The notes under the pieces were generated by a model. That model ran no database searches and was not told the origin of the DNA. It saw only the letters and a program-made list of their open reading frames with translations. From Prorocentrum cordatum (lineage: Eukaryota > Sar > Dinophyceae > Prorocentrales > Prorocentraceae): 25,000 nucleotides of DNA. Positions 9,666-17,668 of this stretch are shown here, piece by piece. Each line of letters begins with the position of its first letter. The first letter of the stretch is position 1. Both the position numbers and the translations under genes were made by a program. Where the stretch lies: positions 1 to 25,000 of the forward strand of contig CAUYUJ010003915.1 of assembly GCA_963575745.1 (NCBI GenBank). Reading direction: 5' to 3'.

Positions 9666-10500
9666 AGGAAGGCATCGACGCTGTCGTCACTCTTTGGGCC
9701 CCCTGGTGTCGACTCAAGGGACGGCCAGGGGGGGCCCGAGCCGCCGTCGAACCCGGTCGACCTAGCTGGGCCCATGAGCGACGCACATGTCCGTATCCGC
9801 GCCCTTGCGGTCTGCATTCCGGGGCGCGATCGCGCGGAGACGCGGTCGCACGGATATGTTCCGCGCGGGGCATCCGCGAAGAAACGCCCCGTATCCGCAA
9901 GGTCGCGGCCCAGGGGCCCAGCCCGCGAGGCCGCGGATACGGATATGTCTTTCGCCCGTGGTGGGCGTCCTGGAGAGGAGGGGCACCGGGGGGGAGAAGG
10001 GGCACAAAGGGGACCGACAAGATACCCGTACTGCTGCTCCCTGGACATCTCCCTGGGTGAATTTTCTGACCGTGATTCCAAGGCGAATCCAGCCGTGAGA
10101 CGAGGACCGCCAGGAGGCCAAACAAGGCGCGAACGAGAAACCAAAGACCGCGTGGATCGCTCAACCTTGAAGGAAAGCGGCGCTCCGACAGCGCGGATCA
10201 GTCGATGCCAGCCGATTCCGGGGTCAACACCTGCCACGTCCATGCCCGCATGCCCGTTTTTTTTTCCTCGTCTGAGGGCGGCCCAGACCCCTGACATCGT
10301 GACTTTGTTCGCAATGTGGACCCCCGGAGGTCTCGACCCTTTCCCCCGTGCGGTTTCCTCATCCTGAGGTGCTTCTTGACGGTCCCAGGGCCCAGCGAGG
10401 GCCCCCGGAGGCCGAGGAATGCAACCCAAAAACTCTCGTCGTGATGCGCTCACGACGCGAGGGGGTGTGCTGGGGAGGGGGCAGCAGCCCGGGCCTGCGT
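9666..10500. other. no gene recognised; nested inverted repeats at 9788-9948
   Basis: Between 9788 and 9948, ACATGTCCGTATCCGCG and CCGCGGATACGGATATGTCT form an imperfect inverted repeat of about 17 bp arms. Inner GCGGTCGCACGGATATG and CCCGTATCCGCAAGGTCGC blocks can also pair. The GGATATGGA-type palindrome at 903-978 is similar in style. Open frames on both strands match no known protein. The stretch follows exon C on the transcribed strand and is taken as intron. Confidence 0.45.
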
Positions 10501-10501
10501 C

Positions 10502-10574
10502 CCCTCGAAGGCGCCGCCCTCGAAGGCGCCGCCGGTGTGGAACGTGCGCATGGTCAGCTGGGTGCCCGGCTCGC
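10502..10574 (-). CDS. rpoC: RNA polymerase beta-prime subunit, exon C (trigger loop)
   Basis: The minus-strand frame reads (G)EPGTQLTMRTFHTGG then AFEGGAFE(G). GEPGTQLTMRTFH(I/T)GG is the near-invariant trigger-loop segment of bacterial and plastid RNA polymerases. The equivalents of E. coli beta-prime Met932, Arg933 and His936, which position the incoming nucleotide, are all present. The acceptor is CCGCCGCCAG|GCGAG with AG at 10576-10575. The first two bases complete the glycine codon begun in exon B. The end is placed at a GA donor (GAGGG|GACGC), which keeps frame with exon D and repeats the GACG found after the exon D acceptor. GGCGGCGCCTTCGAGG occurs twice in tandem at this end (GGAFE twice), so the true end could be one unit earlier. 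The core motif is very secure; the 3' border is less so. Confidence 0.85.
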
Positions 10575-10953
10575 CTGGCGGCGGCGGGGCGGGCGGAGAG
10601 CCAGCGGCGGCCCTGGGCGGCGGCGGGCTGGCGCCCGGGATCCCGACACCTGGCGACCTGGCCAGGCAGGGACGGCCAGCACTCCGCGCACAGAGGGGAG
10701 GACTCCTGCTCCTCGACGTCCGTCGGGCCCTCCGCTGGGAGGTCGGGAGCACGGGAGCCTCCCCTCGCCGGGGAGCCCAGAGAGGACGCGCGCGCCCAGC
10801 CACGCGCGTTGCCCCGGGGCGCGGGGCTCCGCGGCCCTGGGACGCACGCCCGCCTGCAGGACGCGAGCAGGCATCGGACGCCGGCCCTTCCCCGAGCAAG
10901 GGGCCCACCTCGGACCCCCCAGGGCCCCGGGCATCCAGAGGCCAGAGCTCCCA

Positions 10954-10981
10954 ACTTCGCGCTTCGCGCGAAGCGCGAAGT
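10954..10981. repeat. 28-bp perfect palindrome (TTCGCG/CGCGAA)
   Basis: A perfect self-complementary sequence centred on TTCGCGCGAA, made of CTTCGCG and CGAAGCG units. About 80 bp further on (11062-11093), CCGCGAAG and CTTCGCGG pair around GCGAAGCGCGAAAAA. It could form a cruciform or an RNA hairpin. It lies between exons B and C in transcript orientation, about 380 bp before exon C. Confidence 0.8.
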
Positions 10982-10993
10982 GCGAGGTGCGAA

Positions 10994-11425
10994 CACCTTC
11001 GCGCTCTCGCGCCGCCTCCCAGGTGAGAAAAGGAAGATGAGGAGGAATCGAATCGGAGCCGAACCGCGAAGCGCGAAGCGCGAAAAACTTCGCGGCCTCG
11101 AGGGCACCCTTGCAGAGGTCTCCGCAGGTTCAGACACAGGAGGTCCCCCAGCAGAGGTCCCAGGAGCCTGCAGGCCCAAGAGGTGCAGAAGCGTCAGGGA
11201 ACACTGGCCCCGTGTCCCTTCCTCAGCCTCCTGCTCGCCCTTTGAACGATCCAGCCTGGTGACTACAGTTGATAGTGCCCTTTAAAGGGCACCCGAGGCA
11301 AGAGACACACCTGTCTCCGTCTTGGTCCCGGTGTACAATGACTGTCCTCAGAGTCCAGATGAGAAGGGGAGCCCATTTTGCTAGATTCAGGTGCTTGTGC
11401 AGGCCCAGCGAGCCTAGACTAACCA
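10994..11425. other. no gene recognised
   Basis: Mixed sequence with AGGTC and AGGAG-type repetition near 11110-11180 and a short TTTAAAGGGCACC stretch near 11280. No homology or RNA gene was recognised. It is intron between exons B and C. Confidence 0.35.
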
Positions 11426-11427
11426 AA

Positions 11428-11526
11428 CATCATCCTCGTCATCGTCATCACCATCATCAGCATTATCAGCAGCAGCATCATCAGCAGCAGCATCAGCATC
11501 AGCATCAGCATCAGCATCAGCATCTG

Positions 11527-11582
<56 letters not shown>

Positions 11583-11738
11583 GCATCAGCAGCAGCAGCA
11601 GCAGCAGCAGCAGGCAGCAGCAGCAGCAGCATTAGCGCCAGCAGCAGCATCAGCATCATCACCACCACCACCATGATCATCATCATCATCCTCATCATCA
11701 TCATCATAATCAGCAGCATCAGCATCAGCATCATCAGC

Positions 11739-11770
<32 letters not shown>

Positions 11771-11960
11771 CATCTGCACCATCATCATCAGCATCATCAC
11801 AGCAGCAACAACAACAGCGCCAACAACAGCATCATCAACAGCATCGCCATCATAGTCAGCTGAACTAACCACCCATCATCGGTATCGCCATCCTCACCAC
11901 CATCACCCATAATCATCTCGTCAATCAGCATCACCATAATAACCGTTATCAATAAAAAAT
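11428..11960. repeat. CAT/CAG microsatellite field
   Basis: A mosaic of CAT and CAG triplets like 2190-3690, with a pure CAT run near 11525-11580 and a CAG run near 11585-11632. It becomes irregular after 11860 and fades into AT-richer sequence by 11960. It is intron between exons B and C. Confidence 0.95.
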
Positions 11961-12111
11961 ATCCCGGCAAAGCAACCTAACAGCGATGTGTAGGAGCATA
12001 TCTGGAAGCATTCCCCTTACGATTCAGATGAGAATCCAGTTGTAGAATTCTGCTGTTCTCGCAGTCGTAGTCGCATTCGCGATGACAGTCGCAGTGGCAA
12101 CGGCAGTCACA

Positions 12112-12444
12112 GTCACAGCCTCAGCCTCAGCCTGCCTCAGCCTCAGCCTCAGCCTGCCTCAGCCTCAGCCTGCCTCAGCCTCAGCCTCAGCCTGCTTCAG
12201 CCTCAGCCTCAGTCTGCCTTCAGCCTCGGCCTCAGCCTCAGCCTGCCTCAGCCTCAGCCTGCATCAGCCTCAGCCTCAGCCTCAGCCTGCCTCAGCATCA
12301 GCCTGCCTCAGCCTCAGCCTCAGCCTGCCTCAGCCTCAGCCTCAGCCTGCTTCAGCCTCAGCCTCAGTCTGCCTTCAGCCTCGGCCTCAGCCTCAGCCTG
12401 CCTCATCCTCAGCCTGCCTCAGCCTCAGCATCAGCCTGCCTCAG
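12112..12444. repeat. CAGCCT-type minisatellite with 155-bp higher-order repeat
   Basis: Built from CAGCCTCAGCCTGCCT variants. The segment around GCCTGCTTCAGCCTCAGCCT and the following AGTCTGCCTTCAGCCTCGG appears twice, 155 bp apart (about 12190 and 12345), so a larger block was duplicated after the short units arose. It abuts the 73-bp array directly. Confidence 0.9.
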
Positions 12445-12775
12445 CATTCAAAATGTGGCCCGGGAATGGAGTTCTGGGAACTCGAAGAACACGAAGTGGC
12501 CTACAGTTGGCTCCGGGCATTCAAAATCATGCCCGGAATGGAGTTCTGGGAACTCGAAGACCACGAAGTGGCCTACAGTTGGCTCCGGGCATCCAAAATG
12601 TGGCCCGGGAATGGAGTTCTGGGAACTCGAAGACCACGAAGTGGCCTACAGTTGGCTCCGGGCATCCAAAATGTGGCCCGGGAATGGAGTTCTGGGAACT
12701 CGAAGACCACGAAGTGGCCTACAGTTGGCTCCGGGCATTCAAAATGTGGCCCGGGAATGGAGTTCTGGGAGCGCC
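12444..12775. repeat. 73-bp tandem array (4.5 units)
   Basis: Units start at 12444, 12517, 12589, 12662 and 12735 with GCAT(T/C)CAAAATGTGGCCCG, and continue GGAATGGAGTTCTGGGAACT, CGAAGACCACGAAGTGGCC and TACAGTTGGCTCCGG. Unit 2 has a small change (CATGCCCGGAATGG). All three plus-strand frames stay open because the unit lacks stops in any frame. Since 73 is not a multiple of three, each frame cycles through the same three peptide phases (for example MEFWELEDHEVAYSWLRA). This is a repeat effect and not evidence for a protein. Confidence 0.9.
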
Positions 12776-12917
12776 AAGAGCGGTTTTGCGAGGATGTCCC
12801 AAGCGATTTCGGCTTCGGCGGCAGCCGCCCCGGGTCCCGCCCAGACCCCCTGAGGAGTCATGATGCTCTCTTTTGACACCACTAGAAACCTATCAGTCTT
12901 CGCTGTTAGGTAACAAG

Positions 12918-13215
12918 ATCGTCACCATCAGCATCATCATCATCATCAGCAGCAGCATCACCACCATCACCATCATCATCATCAAATTATTATGTATCTT
13001 CATCAGCAGCAGCATCATCAGCAGTGTCATCAGCACTAGCAGCATCATCATCGTCGTCATCATCATCAGCAGCAGCATCATCATAATCATATTCATCGTC
13101 GTCGCCATCGTCGCCGTCGTCATGGTCAGCAGCATCATCATCATCAGCATCATCATCAGCATCACCACCACCATCCTCATCATCGTCGTGACCAGCAGCA
13201 TAATAAACGTCATCG
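12918..13215. repeat. CAT/CAG microsatellite field
   Basis: CAT and CAG triplets with CGTCGTCGCCATCG interruptions, the same type as at 2190-3690 and 11428-11960. It lies in the intron between exons B and C. Confidence 0.95.
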
Positions 13216-13500
13216 TTGTCCTTGCATCATTCCCCTGATCATTCTAATCGTCCTAGTATCCCTCTTACTACTCATGCTTCTACAGCTACTGCCACACTGA
13301 TTCCTACCTCTACCATCACAACCACCACACCTACTACGACTACGAATTAGACCAGTAAGAACCAGATCAAAACCATAATCATAATCATGATCACGACATC
13401 CATATCATGGATTAAACATAATAATAGTGATAATGATAATCCGACGACGCCTACTACTGTTGCTGTTGGGCCTGCTACTGATCCGACGACGCCTACTACT
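13216..13500. other. no gene recognised; short CTACTA-rich stretch and a 21-bp duplication
   Basis: AT-richer sequence with loose CTACTACT triplets. ATCCGACGACGCCTACTACT occurs at about 13440 and again at about 13481. This is the 5' part of the B-C intron as transcribed, just after exon B. Confidence 0.45.
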
Positions 13501-13561
13501 CCTGCCACGCGCCCACTGGCCCTAGCGAGCGGCCGGCTGGGGACGAGTGCGATGGGCTCGC

Positions 13562-13626
13562 CCATGCTCTGCGCGGCGATGACGCCGACCGGGGTGCCCA
13601 GGGCGACCAGCGTCCCCGGCTTGGAC
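13562..13626 (-). CDS. rpoC: RNA polymerase beta-prime subunit, exon B (GVIAAQSMGEP block)
   Basis: The minus-strand frame reads SKPGTLVALGTPVGVIAAQS then MG. (V/I)G(V/I)IAAQSIGEPGTQLT is among the most conserved beta-prime sequences and follows the Zn2 site directly; here Met replaces the usual Ile after AAQS. The acceptor is placed at CCGAG|GTCC (AG 13628-13627), which keeps phase with exon A. AG|CCGGGG at 13619 is an alternative that would need another exon A end. The donor is ATGG|GCGAGC (GC donor, 13561-13560). The following GCGAGCC is repeated exactly after the exon C acceptor, so splicing restores GGC GAG CCG with no gap. The spacing from the Zn2 cysteines is about three residues longer than in E. 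coli under this model. Confidence 0.8.
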
Positions 13627-13639
13627 CTCGGCTCCGGGA

Positions 13640-13885
13640 CGCAGAGAGACACACTGGTACTGTGCGCCCCCCTTGGATCGGGTGCTGCTGGGAGTGCCAC
13701 TGGCCCAAGATGCCCCCAGCTTCTCGCTCCCTTTGGGGGACCCCCTGGGGGCCCTCTGGGCCTCCTTGGGGGTGCTCTGGAGGCCGCCGGGGCCACCCCG
13801 AGCATCCTGGGGAGCACCTTGGGCCTGGAGGGCACTTCCGGCAGCACCCGGCGGGAGGCGCCCGCCCGCACCCGAGCACACGTGG
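13640..13885. repeat. dispersed repeat family, copy 1 (partial)
   Basis: The plus strand carries GCCACTGGCCCAAGATGCCC, CCAGCTTCTCGCTCCCTTTG, then GGGGTGCTCTGGAGGCCGC and CACCTTGGGCCTGGAGGGCA. The same order of blocks recurs at about 15040-15215 and 21540-21760. It starts right next to exon B, so this repeat forms the end of the A-B intron as transcribed. Confidence 0.75.
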
Positions 13886-14287
13886 CACAGACGCCCACCC
13901 CGCGGCTGGGCCGCTGCCCGGGCGGCCTGGCCCGCGGGCGCCCGCCACCGAGCACCCTGCGCTCGAGGAGCCGAAGGAGAACGCGCGCCGCCCCACGGGG
14001 GAGCCGACGCACACGCGGCACCTGCGGAGAGAAGCGCCGAGGGGCCGAGAGCACCTGCAGGACAGGGAGGTCCGAGAGCGTTGGGCCGGGCGAAAGGGGG
14101 GGGGGATAGCAGAGGGGGCTCGAGAGTCGGCTCACGGAGCTGACTTTCCCGGCGCCTCCCGGCGCCAGGAGGCGCCCATGTATCGAGGAATGGGCCCGGC
14201 GGCGGGGCCGAAACCAGCTGCATGCAGCAGATTTCGTTCGGCCCGAGAGTAGGGAAAAGGTGGCGTCCACGCAAGCCTGCGCGAAGA
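13886..14287. other. no gene recognised
   Basis: Very GC-rich sequence. The minus strand is open in two frames, one of them continuous with exon B, but the peptide (rich in Arg, Pro, Gly) shows no beta-prime motif, and the Zn2 exon must join within a few residues of exon B. CTGCAGGTG and CTCCGCAGGTG on the minus strand resemble acceptors, so a small unrecognised exon cannot be excluded. Confidence 0.35.
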
Positions 14288-14468
14288 TACAGTCGGACAC
14301 AGGCCGGAAGAGCATCATTCGAGAACATAAGACCCTCCGTCGGCCAAAGCACACAGAGCATTCGAGGGCACCCTCCCCGCAGGAGGCACAAGAACATCCA
14401 ACAAACACGAAAAACACGAAGGCACCCTCCCCGAACCGACCTCGATCTTATACCTTGGTCCGACTGTA
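14288..14468. mobile_element. Tc1/mariner-type MITE, copy 1 (181 bp)
   Basis: The ends TACAGTCGG (14288-14296) and CCGACTGTA (14460-14468) are perfect inverse complements. TA plus CAGT ends fit the Tc1/mariner pattern of a TA target duplication followed by CAGT. Inside are GAGGGCACCCTCCCCGCAGG and a second GGCACCCTCCCCGAACC. A related element with the same ends lies at 21316-21469. It has no coding capacity, so it would be non-autonomous. Confidence 0.65.
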
Positions 14469-14840
14469 GGGAGAATTGCGTCCGCGTGGGCCAGCGCGAA
14501 AATAAAGAAAGGGAGCCCAAACCTCAACCGAAAGAAAACAAGAAAACAAAGTCCTGATGATTGCCACAGGAAGCCCCCAGTCGGCCCGGCGACGACGTCT
14601 GCTAAGGAAGAAGCAAGCCGCGACGACGACGCAGGGGCTGGCCCAGAACATGAAAGATACATGCATCGGACAATCCCTGGGAGAGCCTCCGCCCGGACCG
14701 ACAAGCAAAGCGCAAAGGGCTGCCCGAGAGCCAATGAAACAGAAGCGCTGGCATGGGCCACTGGGCCAAAGGAGGAAACAAACGCGGATGGGAGCACGAG
14801 GGTGTGCGCGAGGCCCTGGCAGGCGCGCGCGGGGCCCTGA
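14469..14840. other. no gene recognised
   Basis: Relatively A-rich plus-strand sequence (GAAAATAAAGAAAGG, AAGAAAACAAG) grading into GC-rich sequence with GGCAGGCGCGCGCGG near 14818. Open frames are short and unrecognised. Intron between exons A and B. Confidence 0.35.
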
Positions 14841-15260
14841 AAAATAAAACATAGACGGGTGGTTTCTCAGAGGGCTCGCACTACCCTTTCTCAAGCTTGG
14901 TGCGGCCCGGCGAAAAAAAAGACCGCCGGATGCCGGCCCGCAGATGTGCGTTTCCAGCTCCCGTGAAAATAAATGCGTGAGATGATCGGAGATCCCACAC
15001 CGCCAACGTCTGCGAAACATCCATAACGTCGGGGGTTGCGAAAGGTGCCCCTGGCCCAAGGTGCCCCCAGCTTCCCGCTCCCTTTGGGAGCCCCTGGGGC
15101 CCCCTGGGCCTCGTGAGGGGTGCTCTGAAAGCAGCATGGGCTCCCTCGAGAATCCTGGGGGTGCACCTTGGGCCTGGAGGGCACTTCCAGCAGCACCCGA
15201 CAGCGGGACCCCGAGATCCGACGCGGCCGTGAAAAGTGCAACGCCGTGAAGTCACGACTG
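14841..15260. repeat. dispersed repeat family, copy 2
   Basis: Shares with 20940-21760, in order: a CTTTCTCAAGCTTGGT-like block, CCCGCAGATGTGCGTTTCCA + GCTCCCG, TCGGAGATCCCACACCGCC, ACGTCTGCG..AACATCCA, then the GCCCCTGGCCCAAGGTGCCC block also found at 13690. Where the other copy carries a MITE, this copy has only GTGAAAATAAATGCGTGAG, so it looks like the empty site. Confidence 0.75.
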
Positions 15261-15509
15261 GAGCCCCAGACCCTACCCTGCTGCGGCATATGCCTCAGGC
15301 CGGATCGATCCGAAGAGCCCAGGGGCCCGCGGCTGCGCTAAAACGCCGCCGAGTGTGAAAAAATCGCCAGGCCCAGGTCGTGAGCGCTTTCTTATTCGAC
15401 GTTTCGGCATTGGGCGGAAGGACGGGGGAGGGGGATTTGGGCTCCAGGCCTCTGCTGAATGCGGCTGTTTGCAGCAAAGCGTCCTGTGAAAGAAACTCCA
15501 CCTGCTTGA
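15261..15509. other. no gene recognised
   Basis: Mixed sequence between two repeat copies, with unrecognised open frames on the minus strand only. Intron between exons A and B. Confidence 0.35.
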
Positions 15510-15605
15510 AGCAAGCGCCAGAAACAACCAAAATCCACTCCATGGGGGGGGGAGGGGGTGCGAGGGCCCGCGCCGACTGGCAAAACAATCCATAAAAAAC
15601 AATCA
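15510..15605. repeat. dispersed repeat, copy 2
   Basis: Matches 60-160 through CTCCATGGGGGGGGGAGGGG, GTGCGAGGGCCCGCGCCGA and GGCAAAACAAT. Both copies have the same orientation. Confidence 0.6.
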
Positions 15606-15916
15606 TAAGGCCCAGATCTCAGGGGAGGTGGTTCGCCTGTTCGGTCTCTTGCGGCCACTTCTGGGCCCCTGGGGCGGTCAAAGGTCACCGGCCACGCGTC
15701 ATCTTGAGTGCTGCTGCAGGACCACTCGGCCAGAGCGTCAACTCGTGGATTGAACCATGATGAAACCAAACTTGTTCGGCCACAGCTTTCAACAGCAGGC
15801 GTCCAGATGCTTGCCACGAGGTGTTCAGGTGCCCCGTGATAGTTCAGACACGTCTCGTGCTGCTGGCGATGCGATGCGATAAAAAAACTAGCCCTTGGCG
15901 AGCATAACGGGGTGGC
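15606..15916. other. no gene recognised
   Basis: Unique-looking sequence without strong repeats. Minus-strand open frames here match nothing known. Intron between exons A and B. Confidence 0.35.
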
Positions 15917-16020
15917 GCGAAGGGGGGCGGCCTTCTCAGAAGGCGGGCGGCTTCTTGGAAGGCAGGGGCCGTCTTAGAAGCCCTCCCGGCTTCCAAGAAG
16001 GCGTCTTGGAAGCCTCAGGA
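15917..16020. repeat. fold-back element related to 5881-5993
   Basis: CTTCTTGGAAGG units on the left and CTTCCAAGAAGG units on the right, with GGCCTTCTCAGAAGGCGG and GTCTTAGAAGCCCTCCC between. The same vocabulary as 5881-5993 (AAGGCTTCTTAGAAG and its inverse) but less perfect. Confidence 0.55.
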
Positions 16021-16285
16021 GGAATATTCAAGAGCCATAAAAAATAGTTCGGGGACGATTTGTCGTGCTCTTTAACTACTTTATATTATTCTTGAATGTG
16101 TTCCAGTTGTCTTCCAAAATCTGCCTGCAGAAAAACCTGCCCGACCTAATCCTAGGCCCCTGCCCTCTAAGAACCCCCCGCGCCTTTTCAGAAGCCAACA
16201 ACCCTCTCGCTATCCTCGGGGGTCTCAAAAACCGTGTGGTGAGAGACCGTGCGGTGACCTCAAAATTACGAAGGACTCACCCGCA
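16021..16285. other. no gene recognised (AT-richer stretch)
   Basis: A locally AT-rich segment with an open frame of 90 residues on the plus strand (16065-16337) that begins hydrophobic and ends in the ATCGG-rich repeat. Nothing is recognised. Direct CGTGTGGTGAGAGACCGTGC-type repetition is visible near 16232-16257. Confidence 0.3.
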
Positions 16286-16500
16286 CGGCAGGAGAACCCA
16301 GAATCGAATCGAGAAGTCGGATCGGCAATCGAAATAAATCGGATCGGGGGAAATCGGCAGCCGAGTCGGGAAAGGTCGAATCGGCGGACACCGGCAGGCT
16401 ACTAGGCCTCCATTGAGAAATCGGAGCCCCAATCGGAATCCGAAGTCGAATCGAATCGGAATCAGAAATGATCGAAATCGAACCGAATCGGAGGCATCGA
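16286..16500. repeat. degenerate AATCGGA-rich repeat
   Basis: Many GAATCGAATCGG, GTCGGATCGG and GAAATCGGC variants, with no fixed period by eye. The style matches the ATTCGAATCGGGATC units at 5610-5725. Confidence 0.65.
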
Positions 16501-16664
16501 AACGAGCGCCGCACGGTCCGTCACCGCACGGCTCTGGGCCCCCAGAGGCCCCAGTCACCCGAGACGTCCCCGGAGAACGACCCGAGTCCCAGAACCGTCC
16601 ATTGTCCCCGATTCCCCAGTGACTCAACCTGCGGCGTGGTCACCACGCCGTTTGGACGAACAGT

Positions 16665-16697
16665 AGAGAATAGTCAACAGTAGAGAATAGTAGAGAA
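16665..16697. repeat. short tandem repeat GTAGAGAATA
   Basis: CAGTAGAGAATAGTCAACAG, then TAGAGAATAGTAGAGAATAG: short imperfect repeats directly before the GTCAAAAAAT element. Confidence 0.7.
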
Positions 16698-16810
16698 TAG
16701 TCAAAAAATGCTCCCAAATGGTCAAAAGTAGTCCAAAAAGCGTCCCCATTCTTTTGTATTTACTATTTCTGAATATCCCTCCTGTAGATGATCACACCCG
16801 ACTTAACTCC
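16698..16810. repeat. GTCAAAAAAT element, copy 1
   Basis: TAGTCAAAAAATGCTCCCAA, GTCC AAAAAGCGTCCCC and CCTCCTGTAGATGATCACAC-CCGACTTAA align with 21796-21906 over about 110 bp. On the plus strand the stretch before TGTAG looks like a polypyrimidine-AG acceptor in both copies; on the minus strand the inverse gives CTACAGG. It may be a short intron-derived or MITE-like element. Confidence 0.6.
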
Positions 16811-16887
16811 TGTGCGCGACGCCACGGCCCCAAGCGAGGGGTCGAGGAGGTCCTGGGGCCCCGTGCGGAGCAGGTCGCGCCCGAGGC
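16810..16887 (-). other. weak candidate exon
   Basis: Minus-strand CTCCCCAG|GCCTCGGGCG has an AG|G acceptor, and GCCTCGGG also sits at the modelled exon A donor (CCGCG|GCCTCGGGAC), like the duplication seen between exons B and C. One frame reads LGRDLLRTGPQDLLDPSLGA. The beta-prime motif is already contiguous from exon A to exon B, so inserting this would lengthen a region that rarely varies. It may be a coincidence of GC-rich sequence. Listed because it is unusual; not counted in the gene model. Confidence 0.15.
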
Positions 16888-16974
16888 CTGGGGAGCCGGC
16901 GGGGCACCGCGGGGCCCAGGGGGCGCGGCAGGGCACGCCGAGCAGTCGGCAGCCTGCGGCTCTTCCCCCGCCCC

Positions 16975-17147
16975 GCCCCGCTCGTCCGCCTCGTCCTCGC
17001 CTTCCCCCTCCTCCCTCCATCCTCCTCCCTCCCCCCCTCCCTTCCCCCTCCCCCCCCCCTGCACGTCTCCCTCCAATCGCCTCCCCTCGCCTTCCCTCGT
17101 CCCTCCTCCCTGTCCTTCTCCCCCCCCCTCCGCTCTTCTCCCTGCCG

Positions 17148-17180
<33 letters not shown>
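16975..17180. repeat. pyrimidine-rich tract ending in (GAC)11
   Basis: CCTCCC, CCCCCTCC and CTTCCC repeats to about 17145, then an uninterrupted GAC run at 17148-17180. From this point to 20.9 kb the plus strand carries purine-type triplets (GAC, GAT, GGA). Confidence 0.9.
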
Positions 17181-17309
17181 AACAGGAGTCGAGCAGCTGT
17201 ACAGCGCCACCTCCCTCCTCCTCTTGACCCCATCCTGCTCTGATTGCTCCCCCGCTCCTCCTTCCTAGGAGGGAGAAGGGCGAGGGACGAGGTGGATAGA
17301 CATTCGAAC

Positions 17310-17392
17310 GACAACGAGGATGATTATGACGATGATAATATGATGTTGACAACGATGACGATGACGACGCTGACGACGACGACAACGACGAG

Positions 17393-17432
<40 letters not shown>

Positions 17433-17444
17433 GTGATGGTGGTA

Positions 17445-17489
<45 letters not shown>

Positions 17490-17495
17490 ATGATT

Positions 17496-17557
<62 letters not shown>

Positions 17558-17637
17558 AATGGTAATGGTAATGCTGATGATGGTGGTGATGGTGACGGTG
17601 ATGGTGATGCTGATGATGACGACGGTGGTGATGCTGA

Positions 17638-17668
<31 letters not shown>

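Noticed and set aside
9398-11179. Open frame of 593 codons on the minus strand
   Set aside because: It overlaps exon C in the wrong frame (the motif is broken there) and crosses a microsatellite. No domain was recognised.
11414-11872. Acidic Asp/Ala-rich minus-strand frame
   Set aside because: A product of the CAT/CAG tract; no conserved sequence.
13347-14417. Treating the whole 356-codon minus-strand frame around exon B as one coding exon
   Set aside because: Only the GTPVGVIAAQSMGEP part is conserved. The upstream part lies in a dispersed repeat, and the residues after MGEP do not continue into GTQLT, which is found in exon C.
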